A stretch of DNA of 64,000 nt from Rhodococcus globerulus NBRC 14531 (GCF_001894805.1 NZ_BCWX01000003.1:434001-498000), one strand, 5' to 3'; counted from the first letter of the stretch, positions 26,546-36,243 are shown. The notes: generated from the letters alone by a model not told the origin. A program made the numbers and translations.

Positions 26546-26590
26546 CTGGATGGTCAGTGGCTTGGCGAATTCTCGTGTCCGGACCGGCAA

Positions 26591-27208
26591 TTAACCACCA
26601 AAGCGTTGTTGAGTGCCCGGCGCAACGGCGTGGTTGAGGATGAGAAGTGCATGTGCGGGCTTTTTGTCGACGAGTAACCAGCGATGCCGAAGGTCGGCAT
26701 CATGCCGTATGAAGTCGCCCGCCTCGAGCTGCCACGAACCTTCGCCTTCGACCTCCACTTCAAGGCTTCCGCTGATCAGGTAGACCGCCGCGAGCCCGCT
26801 CGACTGGAACCATTCAGAGATGTGAACCTCGGGTTCGAGTCTGTACTCGGTAACTTCCAAACTCGTGTTGCGGTCGAACAACAACGCGTGGCCGATGGCC
26901 GCATCGGGCCTGCTCGACACCGGCACGGGGCTACCGCTTCCGGCGCGGACGATCGCTACTCGGCTCGGTGAGCCCAAGGGGCTGGGCATGAGCTCTCCGG
27001 GGGCGACGTTAAGGACTGTGGCAAGACGGTAGATCGTGACCATCGAGGGCATGCTCAACCCGCGCTCCACATGGCTCAGGAACGGTTGGCTGATGCCGGC
27101 GCTAGAGGCCAGTGCCCTCATCGAGAGCCCTGCGGCCTCTCGCCGAGTCCGCACCGCGGCACCGATCGCCACAGCCAACTCGGTCTCATCGTCGGTGGTC
27201 TGCGTCAT
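26591..27208 (-). CDS. XRE-cupin transcriptional regulator
   Basis: 205 residues from ATG 27208 (GGAG at good spacing). The N-terminal helix-turn-helix 'RREAAGLSMRALASSAGISQPFLSHVERG' is followed by a small cupin domain ('EVHISEWFQSSGLAAVYLISGSLEVEVEGEGSWQLEAGD...'). This PuuR/SutR-like architecture is common for regulators of amine, nucleobase and amino-acid catabolism, with the cupin sensing a small ligand. It is divergent from the NCS1-dioxygenase-deaminase operon and is its most likely regulator. Confidence 0.9.
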   Translation of the reverse strand: MTQTTDDETELAVAIGAAVRTRREAAGLSMRALASSAGISQPFLSHVERGLSMPSMVTIYRLATVLNVAPGELMPSPLGSPSRVAIVRAGSGSPVPVSSRPDAAIGHALLFDRNTSLEVTEYRLEPEVHISEWFQSSGLAAVYLISGSLEVEVEGEGSWQLEAGDFIRHDADLRHRWLLVDKKPAHALLILNHAVAPGTQQRFGG

Positions 27209-27261
27209 TAACAACTCCGTAACACCCAGTATAGCTGCAGGAAATACTCATGGCCCATTTT

Positions 27262-27278
27262 GATAGTTGTCAGCTATC
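27262..27278. promoter_or_regulatory. Palindrome in XRE-NCS1 spacer, candidate operator
   Basis: GATAG-TTGTCAG-CTATC is a 17-bp interrupted palindrome in the 105-nt divergent spacer. A second weaker pair, AGTAT/ATACT, lies at about 27230-27249. Both would suit the dimeric XRE-cupin regulator encoded next door. Binding is inferred. Confidence 0.4.
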
Positions 27279-27313
27279 GCTTCGTCACTTCCACTTCAGT
27301 ATGGAGTCTAAAG

Positions 27314-28756
27314 ATGTCCGTTCACTCCACCGATCAACCCGTTAGTAGTGAGTCTCCATCGGAAGCCGGATCTTCGCGATTCACGATCGAGCAACGAGGC
27401 ATCGACCATGTGCCGGCGAGTGAACGCCATGGCTCGGTGCGATCGGTGGCGCTGATGTGGAGCGGCGCGATGATGAACGTCACCGGCATCGTCTTCGGCG
27501 CCCTCCTCGTATTACTCGGTCTGAACCTCTGGCAAGCAGTCGCAGCGATTCTGATCGGTAACGCGACATGGATCATCACCGGTTTGTGTTCGCTGCCCGG
27601 GCCGGCTGCCGGCACCACCACGTTCGCCGCGAGCCGCGCTCCCTTCGGGCGCAACGGAAATCGACCGATTGCATTCTGCAACTGGATAATGCAGATCGGT
27701 TACGAGTCACTCGATCTGGTGTTGATGTTTCTGGCTACGTCGGTTCTCCTCGGTCAGGCCGGGATCGATTTGGGCACTCCGCTCGAGGTCGTCGTCATCT
27801 TGGGCTTGGCGGTTACGCAGAGCATTCTGCCTATCTTCGGCCTGTCGGTGATCATGAAGGCGATTCGAATCCTGTTGATCCCGTTCACTGTGCTGTTCGC
27901 GGTGCTGGTTGTGCTCGTGTTCGACTCCGTGGATGTCCAGACGGGCACGGCCTCCGGTGGCACCGCCTTGTTCTTCGCCGGTGTCGCGGTGGCGGCGTCA
28001 GGAAGCGGTCTGGGATGGACACCGAACGCCGCCGACTATGCCCGATATCTGCCCGAGTCAACCAGTCGCGTTCGCCTGGTGGTGGGCACCGCGATCGGAG
28101 GCGCTCTGCCGCAAACCCTGCTGATGCTGCTGGGTGCGGCCGTCGCCACTGCAGTCCCAGACGCCGTCGATCCCATCAGCGGACTACCGTCGGCTCTGCC
28201 GTCGTGGTTCCTGACTCCCTATCTTCTTGTGGTCCTGCTACAGCTCACCGCGCTCAATGCGATCAACCTCTATTCCTCGGGAATGACACTGCAGGCGATG
28301 GGTATTCGAATCAGTCGTTGGCAAGCCGTCGTCGTCGATGCCGTTGTCTGCGCGATCGTCGCGATCGTCGTGACGTTCTCCGGCGACTTCAACACATTGC
28401 TTGGGAACTTCCTGCTCTTCATGATCGTCTGGTTCGCACCGTGGGCGGCGATCATGGTCGTCGACTATTTCCTGCGCTCGGGCCGGTACGACATAGCGTC
28501 ACTATCCGATGACGGCGGCCGGTATCGCCGGGTTCTCGGCTTCAATCCGGCCGGCGTCACTGCCCAGGTCGCCGGCATGATCGCGGCATTGCTCTGCATC
28601 AACACCACGGTCTTCACCGGCCCCATCTCCAAGGCATTCGACGGCGCCGACCTCAGTGTGCCAGCCGGCCTGGTGGTCGGGGCGCTGACCTACTGGGCGC
28701 TGGCACGCACATCAACCCGTAACGAGAGCACAGTCACCGAAAGGCTCAGCGCATGA
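27314..28756 (+). CDS. NCS1-family nucleobase permease
   Basis: 480 residues with about twelve membrane helices. The family N-terminus 'RFTIEQRGIDHVPASERHGS' precedes helix 1 ('MWSGAMMNVTGIVFGALLVLLG'), and 'GWTPNAADYARYLP' is the characteristic NCS1 loop after helix 6. NCS1 carriers import cytosine, uracil, allantoin, hydantoins, purines or thiamine precursors with a cation. ATG 27314 has GGAG 8 nt upstream. It leads an operon with two dioxygenases and a deaminase (ATGA overlap at 28753), so the cargo should be the substrate of those enzymes. Confidence 0.9.
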   Translation: MSVHSTDQPVSSESPSEAGSSRFTIEQRGIDHVPASERHGSVRSVALMWSGAMMNVTGIVFGALLVLLGLNLWQAVAAILIGNATWIITGLCSLPGPAAGTTTFAASRAPFGRNGNRPIAFCNWIMQIGYESLDLVLMFLATSVLLGQAGIDLGTPLEVVVILGLAVTQSILPIFGLSVIMKAIRILLIPFTVLFAVLVVLVFDSVDVQTGTASGGTALFFAGVAVAASGSGLGWTPNAADYARYLPESTSRVRLVVGTAIGGALPQTLLMLLGAAVATAVPDAVDPISGLPSALPSWFLTPYLLVVLLQLTALNAINLYSSGMTLQAMGIRISRWQAVVVDAVVCAIVAIVVTFSGDFNTLLGNFLLFMIVWFAPWAAIMVVDYFLRSGRYDIASLSDDGGRYRRVLGFNPAGVTAQVAGMIAALLCINTTVFTGPISKAFDGADLSVPAGLVVGALTYWALARTSTRNESTVTERLSA

Positions 28757-29715
28757 ACACCATTCCCCTCGTCGATCTCGAACAGTGGCGCACCGGATCC
28801 TCCTTGCAGCGTGCGAAGCTGAGCGAACGTGTCGACCAGGCCCTGCAAGGGTCCGGATTCCTGTTGATCTCGGGCCATGGAATCGATCCTGAACTCCGCG
28901 CGCAGATTCGGGCCGCCGGATCGGCGTTCTTCACCAGCGGCCCGGCGACCAAACATCGATACCGGACCCACGTCGGTGGGCGGGGGTGGATCCCCTCGGG
29001 TGCCGAAGCCAACGCTTTCGTCGAAGAGACTCCGGGTCCAGCCGACCTCAAGGAGACCTACACGAACGGCTGGGACGACTACTCCACCGGTGATCCCGTG
29101 GTCGATAACGAATGGTTCGCGCCCAATGTCTGGCCGACCGAAGTGCCGGAGTTCGAGCGGCTGTGTGCGACGTACACCGAGCAGATGCGTTCCCTGGCAG
29201 CAGAATTGCTGACCGTCTTCGCTTCGGCACTGAATCTCGATCCCGACTGGTTCACCTCTCGGACCGACCGCGCACCACATTCGTTCAACCTCAATCGATA
29301 CCCGGCGATGGCCGAGACCGGGATTGCAATCGACGGCCAATACCGGATCGCGCCGCATACCGATTTCGGGGTCATCACCATACTCGACCGTCAAGCAGGC
29401 TACGGCGGGCTCCAGGTCGATACCGGTGACGGCAGCTGGGTGAATGCACCGTTCGTCGATGATGCCTTCACCATCAACATCGGTGATCTGATGGCTCGTT
29501 GGACGGGCGATCGGTGGCGCTCGACCAGGCACCGGGTATTGCCTCCGTCCGCGCACGACCCCAACGAGGAGTTGATCTCGTTGATCTTCTTCTTCGAAGC
29601 CAATCACGATGCGGTGATCGAGTCTTTCGGTCCGCCGATCGGACGAGCGCACGCCTACCAGCCCGTCACGACTGCGGACTACCTTCGCGCCCGGTATTCC
29701 GCGATCACCATCTGA
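28753..29715 (+). CDS. 2OG-Fe(II) dioxygenase, IPNS-like (first)
   Basis: 320 residues of the isopenicillin-N-synthase-like family: DIOX_N start 'IPLVDLEQW...' and 'GSGFLLISGHGID', then a double-stranded beta-helix with iron ligands His and Asp in 'RIAPHTDFGVITIL' and the distal His in 'RWRSTRHRVLPP'. It should use 2-oxoglutarate and oxygen to hydroxylate or demethylate the compound brought in by the NCS1 permease. Fungal thymine-7-hydroxylase is a precedent for a nucleobase substrate in this superfamily. Coupled by ATGA to the permease; a 41-nt gap separates it from its paralogue. Confidence 0.88.
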   Translation: MNTIPLVDLEQWRTGSSLQRAKLSERVDQALQGSGFLLISGHGIDPELRAQIRAAGSAFFTSGPATKHRYRTHVGGRGWIPSGAEANAFVEETPGPADLKETYTNGWDDYSTGDPVVDNEWFAPNVWPTEVPEFERLCATYTEQMRSLAAELLTVFASALNLDPDWFTSRTDRAPHSFNLNRYPAMAETGIAIDGQYRIAPHTDFGVITILDRQAGYGGLQVDTGDGSWVNAPFVDDAFTINIGDLMARWTGDRWRSTRHRVLPPSAHDPNEELISLIFFFEANHDAVIESFGPPIGRAHAYQPVTTADYLRARYSAITI

Positions 29716-29756
29716 CGAACGCCCAGACCACCCAACACGCGAGGACGACATCCATC

Positions 29757-30809
29757 ATGGCATTTGCCCGCAACGCCGGAACCGACTTCCAGGTCCCGAT
29801 CATCGATATCTCGACGTTCACAGGCGGGGCCGATATCGATCGGCAATCAATCGCCCGCCAGGTCGATCTGGCTGCATCCACCGTCGGATTCATGCAGGTG
29901 GTCGGGCATGGCATCCAACCGAAAGTGCTCGATCGGTTCACCGCGGCCACCGACGAATTCTTCGCGTTGCCGGAGTCCACCAAACGCAAATACTCCACAC
30001 CGCCGCACATCAACCGCGGGTACACCCCACCGAGAGCCGAGGCGTTGGCAAACTCTCTCGGGATCATCACCGCCGCAGATCTTTTCGAGGCGTTCAACAT
30101 CGGCGTCGACCCTGCCGACCACGCCTCTCCGGACCTCGATCCCGTCGACTACGCGCCCACCATCTTCCCCAGCGAGACAACCGACTTCGAATCTGCCGTT
30201 ACCGCTTGGTTCGGCGAGGCCCGACGCGTGGCGCACACCATGGCCGACATCTTCGCCCTGGCTCTGCATCTACCGATCGACTACTTTCGGCAGTTCACCA
30301 CGCACTCTCTGGATGTACTGCGTATCAACAACTATCAACTGCCCCACCCCGACGTCACCTTGGAATCCGAGCAGATGGGCATGGGAGCGCACACCGACTA
30401 CGGTATCGTGACGGTCTTGTGGGCAGATCAGGTGCCCGGACTGGAAATACTTGACAGTCAGCGGGTTTGGCACCCCGTACAGCCCGCCGACGGGGCACTG
30501 TTGGTCAACCTGGGCGATGCGCTGGCCCGCTGGACCAACGATCGCTGGATCTCCACCATGCACCGGGTAGCGCCGCCACGCGTCGACGGCCGGCTCGTGC
30601 CGCGACGCTCGGCGGCCTTCTTCCACGACGGCAACCCCGAGACGGTCATCGCGTGCCTGCCGGGTTGCACCGGTCCCGGCAATCCACCGCGATATGAGCC
30701 GGTGACGGTCAAAGAGCACATAACCGCCAAGCTCCGCGGGTCCCGGGGGCGGGAACCGAATCCCCATGCGATCCGGGAGGCCGCTCGCCTCACTGGCAGT
30801 ACATCATGA
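29757..30809 (+). CDS. 2OG-Fe(II) dioxygenase, IPNS-like (second)
   Basis: 350 residues, a clear paralogue of the preceding enzyme with the same layout: 'VPIIDISTF', 'STVGFMQVVGHGI', iron ligands in 'GMGAHTDYGIVTVL' and 'RWISTMHRVAPP', and a longer C-terminal tail rich in Arg. The start is ATG 29757 ('MAFARNAGTD'), with GAGGA further upstream. Two distinct dioxygenases in one operon suggest successive oxidations, or two substrates, of a shared pathway. The substrate is not evident from sequence. The stop overlaps the deaminase start (ATGA). Confidence 0.88.
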   Translation: MAFARNAGTDFQVPIIDISTFTGGADIDRQSIARQVDLAASTVGFMQVVGHGIQPKVLDRFTAATDEFFALPESTKRKYSTPPHINRGYTPPRAEALANSLGIITAADLFEAFNIGVDPADHASPDLDPVDYAPTIFPSETTDFESAVTAWFGEARRVAHTMADIFALALHLPIDYFRQFTTHSLDVLRINNYQLPHPDVTLESEQMGMGAHTDYGIVTVLWADQVPGLEILDSQRVWHPVQPADGALLVNLGDALARWTNDRWISTMHRVAPPRVDGRLVPRRSAAFFHDGNPETVIACLPGCTGPGNPPRYEPVTVKEHITAKLRGSRGREPNPHAIREAARLTGSTS

Positions 30810-31789
30810 GTAGCACATTCACCGTTGCCACCCTTCCGAAGATCGAATTGCACTGTCACCTCGAAGCCGCCCTGCCGATCAGCCTCGTTTACCTTCTTGC
30901 GCAGCGGAACTCACTGAACCACTTGCTTGCGCCGGCGCTGGGTGCCTACCAGAGTGTCGCCGACATCGACGACTACCTGAAGGGCTACGACGCCACCGCC
31001 CATCTCCTGCGCACAGCAGGCGACTTTGCCGAAGCCGTCGACACGTACTTGCATTCGGTGGCTCAGCAGGCCGTCCGATACGTCGAAATCTTCTGGAGCC
31101 CCATGGTCCATCTCGACGACGCGGTGCCCTACCGCACCCAACTCGCCGGCATCATCGACGGCATCGAACACTCCACCTCCGGCGTCAACTGTCGCCTGAT
31201 CCCGGCCATCGACCGCTCCCGCTCACCCGCCGAAGCCGCCCAAGTGGTCGATTACATCATTGAGTGCAACAACGACCTCGTGGTCGGAGTCGGCCTGGAC
31301 TACGATGAAACCCTGGGCCCCGCAGATGCTTTCATCGAGCCATTCGCTCGCATACGACGCGCAGGACTACGCGCCACAAGTCATGCCGGCGAAACCGCCG
31401 GGTCCGACAGCATCCTGGACAGCATCGACCTGCTTGGCTGCAGCCGCATCGACCACGGATACGCAATACTGAGCAACGACGACGACCTACAGCGATGCCT
31501 CGATGCCGGTGTCACTTTCACCGTCAGCACTCGCGCGGCCGAACTCTTGAAGACCTGGGGTCTCGAGGTCGCGGGCGCTCCAGCAGACATGTGGCGCCGT
31601 GGACTCCGCATCTCACCGGCCACCGACGCGCCCGCACACTTCGGAACAACACTCACCTCCGAGCACTCCATGCTCGAGGCCGCCGGATTGACGGTCGCCG
31701 ACCTTCACGACATCCAGTTGGCATCGGTCGCCGGTACCTTCCTTGACGAGACCGACCGCCGTACCCTGACTGCCGAACTCAGGACCTGA
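30806..31789 (+). CDS. Adenosine-deaminase-like metal hydrolase
   Basis: 327 residues of the ADA/AMP deaminase branch of the amidohydrolases. Zn ligands are in 'PKIELHCHLEAAL' (His-x-His) and further on in 'TSHAGETAG'. 'CSRIDHGYAI' carries the catalytic His region, and the late Asp is in 'ISPATDAPAHFG', where the usual 'NSDDP' is changed to 'ATDAP'. This divergence and the operon context argue for a substrate other than plain adenosine, for example a modified aminopurine freed by the upstream dioxygenases. Last gene of the operon. Confidence 0.85.
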   Translation: MSSTFTVATLPKIELHCHLEAALPISLVYLLAQRNSLNHLLAPALGAYQSVADIDDYLKGYDATAHLLRTAGDFAEAVDTYLHSVAQQAVRYVEIFWSPMVHLDDAVPYRTQLAGIIDGIEHSTSGVNCRLIPAIDRSRSPAEAAQVVDYIIECNNDLVVGVGLDYDETLGPADAFIEPFARIRRAGLRATSHAGETAGSDSILDSIDLLGCSRIDHGYAILSNDDDLQRCLDAGVTFTVSTRAAELLKTWGLEVAGAPADMWRRGLRISPATDAPAHFGTTLTSEHSMLEAAGLTVADLHDIQLASVAGTFLDETDRRTLTAELRT

Positions 31790-31865
31790 TCCGAGTACGT
31801 CGACACGGGACCGTCTGTAACTGGATCGATGCGCACAGCACTAACCGGCGCCGACGCTACGGTCG

Positions 31866-31934
31866 TGTCGGACCCCGGTTGTACCCTTCGCGCATGCCCA
31901 CCGCTGATGAACTGCTCGGAGCCTCCGTAGTCGC
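31866..31934 (+). repeat. Direct repeat, right copy (AlkD-like gene start)
   Basis: This 69-nt stretch, 28 nt of upstream DNA plus the first 14 codons of the AlkD-like gene, recurs at 26409-26476. The two copies bracket the XRE/NCS1/dioxygenase/deaminase cluster. The first 17 nt (TGTCGGACCCCGGTTGT) are identical. Confidence 0.75.
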
Positions 31935-32956
31935 CGATCTTGCCCTGTGCCTTGAACAAGCGTCGGGACGCACGCGATTGGCCGCTGTTCGCGAGAGCTC
32001 ATCCGGCTTTGACGGCCTCAGTCTCGGTGAGCGCACTCGTGTGGTGCGAGACGCGATGATGTCCGACCTACCCGAGGAGTTTCCGCGCTTTGCCGAGGTA
32101 ATCCGGCTGGCGTTGCGCGACGAGGCCTTTGCGGGCTGGATGATCTGGCCGGTCACGGAAGCTGTTGCAGTGATCGCCACGCGCAGTGGCCGAAATGCAG
32201 ATTTCGACGACGGTATGGCGCTACTCGCCGAACTGACCTCGCGTCTGACGAGCGAATTTGCGATCCGGACCTTTCTCGACGCGAATCCCGCGCGAGCGCT
32301 GGAGATCGCTCTCGGATGGACCGATCACCAGGACGAGCATGTTCGGCGCCTCGCCAGTGAGGGCACCCGGATGCGTCTGCCCTGGGGTAGGCGGGTGAAG
32401 GCATTGACGGAGCACCCGGAGTCCACGGTCTCGATTCTCGACGCGCTGTACCGCGACGACTCGGAATACGTGCGGAGATCTGTCGCCAATCATCTCAACG
32501 ACCTCAGTCGCGCGGACGCTGCATTAGCGGTATCGATCGCCAAGCGTTGGCTCGGTGATCCCGACGCGGCTACGCCCAAAGTGGTTCGCCATGCACTGCG
32601 CAGCCTGGTGAAAGCCGGCGACGTCGATGCGTTGGCTCTGCTGGGCTTTGCGGCACCCACGGATATCGTGATTTCGGACTTTGTGATCGATCGCGACGCT
32701 GTCGATCTGGGCGGAGACATCGCATTCGGTTTTGCGGTGAGTAACAACGGCGGTGAGTCCGTGACTGTGGCAATCGACTACATAGTCCATCACGTCAAGG
32801 CCAACGGACTCACCAGTCCGAAGGTGTTCAAGCTGACCACGCGCTCTCTCGAGCCCGGTGCCAGCGCGAAGGTAGCCAAGCGGCATTCCTTCAAGCCGAT
32901 CAGCACGCGGCGGTATTACGCCGGTACTCATTCCGTCGAGTTACAGATCAACGGAG

Positions 32957-33750
<794 letters not shown>

Positions 33751-33754
<4 letters not shown>

Positions 33755-34791
33755 GCGCTTCTCCTCATGCGGAACAGGATGACCGCAAATGCGGGGACGC
33801 CGATCAAGGCCGTCACAACACCGACCGGAATCTCCTGGGGCGCAAACGCAGTACGCGCGATGGCATCCACCCACACCATGAAAATCGCACCGATCAGCGC
33901 CGTGGCAGGGAGTAAACGGCTGTGTCTCGAACCGACCAGAAACCGGGCCGCATGCGGAAGCACCAGTCCCACAAAACCTATCGCCCCGGCAGCGCTGACC
34001 AATGCGGCCGTGATCAGCGCGGTGATGGTGAGAAGGAGCAGCCGAACGCGCTGCACCGGGATTCCGAGCGTCGCGGCGGCGTTGTTGCCGAAAGTGAAGG
34101 CGTCCAACGCCGGTGCCTGGGCGAGACACACAAGGATTCCGACGGCTACCACTGCGCCACACAGAACTACGTCCGTCCAGCCGGCACCGGCCAACGAACC
34201 GAGAAGCCAGAACAAGACGCCTCGGGTCTGCTCGGCGTCGGCGGAGGAAATGACGATGAACGACGTGAGTGCCGAGAACAATTGTGTGCCTGCAACACCT
34301 GCCAAGACCACGCGGGACGTGCCACCGCCTGCGCCCGCAGCAAGCAGCATCACCAGGCCGAACGAGACGACGGCCCCGGCAAATGCACCGGCGGACAGCG
34401 AGATAACGCCGCCGCCGATGCCGAGCACCGCGATCATCACCGCACCGGTCGAAGCCCCGGACGAAATTCCGAGAACAAAAGGATCGGCCAGTGGATTACG
34501 GAGCAGCGACTGCATGATGACGCCGCACAATGCGAGCCCAGCACCGCACACTGCAGCCAAGAGTGTTCGGGGAAGCCGCAATTCCCAGACTATGCCGTCC
34601 TTGATGCGGCTGACGCCGGACGATCCGACACCCCAATGCTCGAGCACTACGGCGTAGACGTCGCGAACCGACAGATTAGCCGGGCCGATCGTGATCGCCA
34701 GCGCGATCGAGAATCCGAGAACCACCAAACCGATCAGGAACAGCACTCCCAGAGTTGACCGGGATTCGAGACGCGCAGTGCGCGTGCTCAA
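33751..34791 (-). CDS. btuC: FecCD/BtuC-type ABC permease
   Basis: 346 residues with about ten membrane helices. The family signatures 'ARLPRTLLAAVCGAGLALCGVIMQSLLRNPLADPFVLGISSGA' and 'GAIGFVGLVLPHAARFLVGSRHSRLLPATAL' (given here as landmarks near residues 70-115 and 265-300) identify an iron-chelate/vitamin B12 permease that works as a homodimer. Overlaps with its neighbours on both sides show strict co-translation. Substrate assigned from the riboswitch upstream, not from the permease itself. Confidence 0.88.
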
Positions 34792-35834
34792 TTGGCCAAG
34801 CCCCAGTCACGCAGCGCGGTAGCGGTCTTCTCGACACCGTCGATCGTGCGGATCGAGGGGTTGAGATCGGCGCCGTTCACAACGATGTACTTCTTGTCCT
34901 GCACAGCTTGCAGACGCGAGGTGACAGGGTTGGATTCGAGGAAGGCGATCTTGCTGGCCAGAGCGTCACCGTCGATACTGCGCCGACTCAGGTCCGCGAG
35001 CACCAAGGCCGTTGGGTTGCGATCGAGGATGGTTTCCCAACTGACCTGGGGCCATTCGTCCGTCGTATCGGCGAAGATGTTCTCCGCGCCAACAGATTCC
35101 GTGATAATTCCGGACGAGCCACAGCAACCAGCCATGTACGGAGTCATGGTGTCGGCAAACCAGAATGCGAGTGAGACCCCGGACGCATCGACGGAATCGG
35201 ACGCTTTCGCGAATCGATCCTGTAGTTCGGTGACAAACTGCTCACCTCGATCACGCACGTCGAAAATTGCTGCCAAGTCCCGGATTTCCTGGTAGACAGT
35301 CTCGATCTTCAACGGTTCGGTGCGAGCGCCGTCCGCATTCGACGCCGAGGACACCTTGCCGTCGCAGCCGTTGTCGGTGGGCGAGAGGTACGTCGGTACG
35401 CCGAGCGCGGCGAACTGATCTCGGCTCGCGACGCCGCCCTCGGCAATCGTGGAGGCAAACGAGGCCGATACGAAATCGGGTTCCGTGTCGAGGACAACCT
35501 CGAACGACGGTTTGTTGTCGGCAAGGCGCGGGACTCGATTGTTGTCGGCTGCGAGGTTCTCACGAACGGGATCGGTCCACGTCGCGGTGCCGACCATCCG
35601 GTCTGCGAGACCGAGGGACAGCAGAATCTCGGTGGAGCCTTGGTTGAGGGAGACCGCACGTGTCGGTGGTGCGTCGATCGTGACTTGTCGACCACAATTG
35701 TCGATGGTCAGGGGGTAGTTGGACGAGCTGGCGTCACTCGCGGTGACGGAGTCGTCGGAGGCGCCGCAGCCGGCCAGACCAAACGCGAGAGCCGAGGTGG
35801 CAACAACTGCTGATGTGAAGCGCATAAAACGCAT
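34788..35834 (-). CDS. btuF: Cobalamin-type ABC importer lipoprotein (BtuF-like)
   Basis: 348 residues. It has a lipoprotein signal peptide with lipobox 'LAGC' (Cys23) followed by a periplasmic-binding fold of the BtuF/FecB kind ('PTRAVSLNQGSTEILLSLGLADRMVG', 'LDTEPDFVSASF', 'VSWETILDRNPTALVLADLS'). Anchored outside the membrane, it delivers ligand to the permease. Automatic annotation would call this an iron-siderophore protein. The cobalamin riboswitch in its leader makes cobalamin or another corrinoid the better inference. Confidence 0.88.
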   Translation of the reverse strand: MRFMRFTSAVVATSALAFGLAGCGASDDSVTASDASSSNYPLTIDNCGRQVTIDAPPTRAVSLNQGSTEILLSLGLADRMVGTATWTDPVRENLAADNNRVPRLADNKPSFEVVLDTEPDFVSASFASTIAEGGVASRDQFAALGVPTYLSPTDNGCDGKVSSASNADGARTEPLKIETVYQEIRDLAAIFDVRDRGEQFVTELQDRFAKASDSVDASGVSLAFWFADTMTPYMAGCCGSSGIITESVGAENIFADTTDEWPQVSWETILDRNPTALVLADLSRRSIDGDALASKIAFLESNPVTSRLQAVQDKKYIVVNGADLNPSIRTIDGVEKTATALRDWGLAN

Positions 35835-35879
35835 GAAGAGGGAACTCCTTGCTCAGGGCTCGATCGCGGAGCCGAGAAT

Positions 35880-36015
35880 TCGCCGTGCTCGATCAGCGAG
35901 TATCCGGACTTCGATCCCTCGAGAAGGTTCGTCACCGTTGCGCGTCAGCCCTGGACTTGCACCAGGTTCCCTCGCCGATCGTGGCCGCACGAACGGCCAC
36001 GTCAACCATAACGAG
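35880..36015 (-). promoter_or_regulatory. Cobalamin riboswitch upstream of btuFCD
   Basis: Reading the minus strand, GGGAACCTGGTGCAAGTCC (35971 downward) is followed by AGGGCTGACGCGCAACGGTGA, matching the cobalamin riboswitch core GGGAAnnnGGTGnAAnTCC...GCTGnnnCGCAACnGTnA. Downstream lie AGTCCGGATACTC and the start of the lipoprotein gene 46 nt on. The 409-nt gap 35835-36243 thus holds this riboswitch, a promoter zone near 36016-36084 and the aroG leader on the other strand. B12 should repress the importer. Confidence 0.85.
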
Positions 36016-36084
36016 GTGCTGGTTTCTCCTCGCAAACACAGGGGCGGAATTGACCTCGTCAGCACTCGAGGTATCGTGGCCGAC

Positions 36085-36153
36085 ATGCAGCGCGTCTATT
36101 TCTGGTTTAGCAGGCCGGCCCCGGGTGGGCCTGCCGGCGTAACCACGCGCTGA
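36085..36153 (+). CDS. Leader peptide of DAHP synthase (Tyr-Phe-Trp-Phe)
   Basis: A 22-residue open frame, MQRVYFWFSRPAPGGPAGVT followed by Thr-Arg and a stop, ends 90 nt before the DAHP synthase start. Codons 5-8 are Tyr-Phe-Trp-Phe, all three aromatic amino acids in a row in a tiny peptide, which is the hallmark of an attenuation leader for aromatic biosynthesis. Inverted repeats begin right after these codons. Ribosome stalling under aromatic amino-acid shortage would change folding of the leader RNA. Confidence 0.75.
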   Translation: MQRVYFWFSRPAPGGPAGVTTR

Positions 36154-36222
36154 CAACCTCCACCCAAGAGCCGGATTACAGACCGGCTCGCTGGAGTTCA
36201 CTTCATCTCTGGGGTCGGCCTG
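36110..36222 (+). promoter_or_regulatory. Candidate attenuator structures of aroG leader
   Basis: Three pairings are visible. GCAGGCC 36110-36116 can pair with GGCCTGC 36128-36134. GAGCCGG 36168-36174 can pair with CCGGCTC 36183-36189. CAGGCCGGCCCC 36111-36122 can instead pair with GGGGTCGGCCTG 36211-36222 (12 bp, one G-U), close to the aroG ribosome site. The choice would depend on whether a ribosome sits on the aromatic codons just before 36110. No T-run follows, so the control may be translational. Confidence 0.55.
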
Positions 36223-36243
36223 AGAACAGGAAACCGAAACCCC

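Noticed and set aside
26591-31789. Insertion by an identifiable transposon or integron
   Set aside because: The flanking repeats are the start of a resident-type gene, not inverted terminal repeats, and no transposase or integrase is present; homologous or illegitimate recombination fits better.
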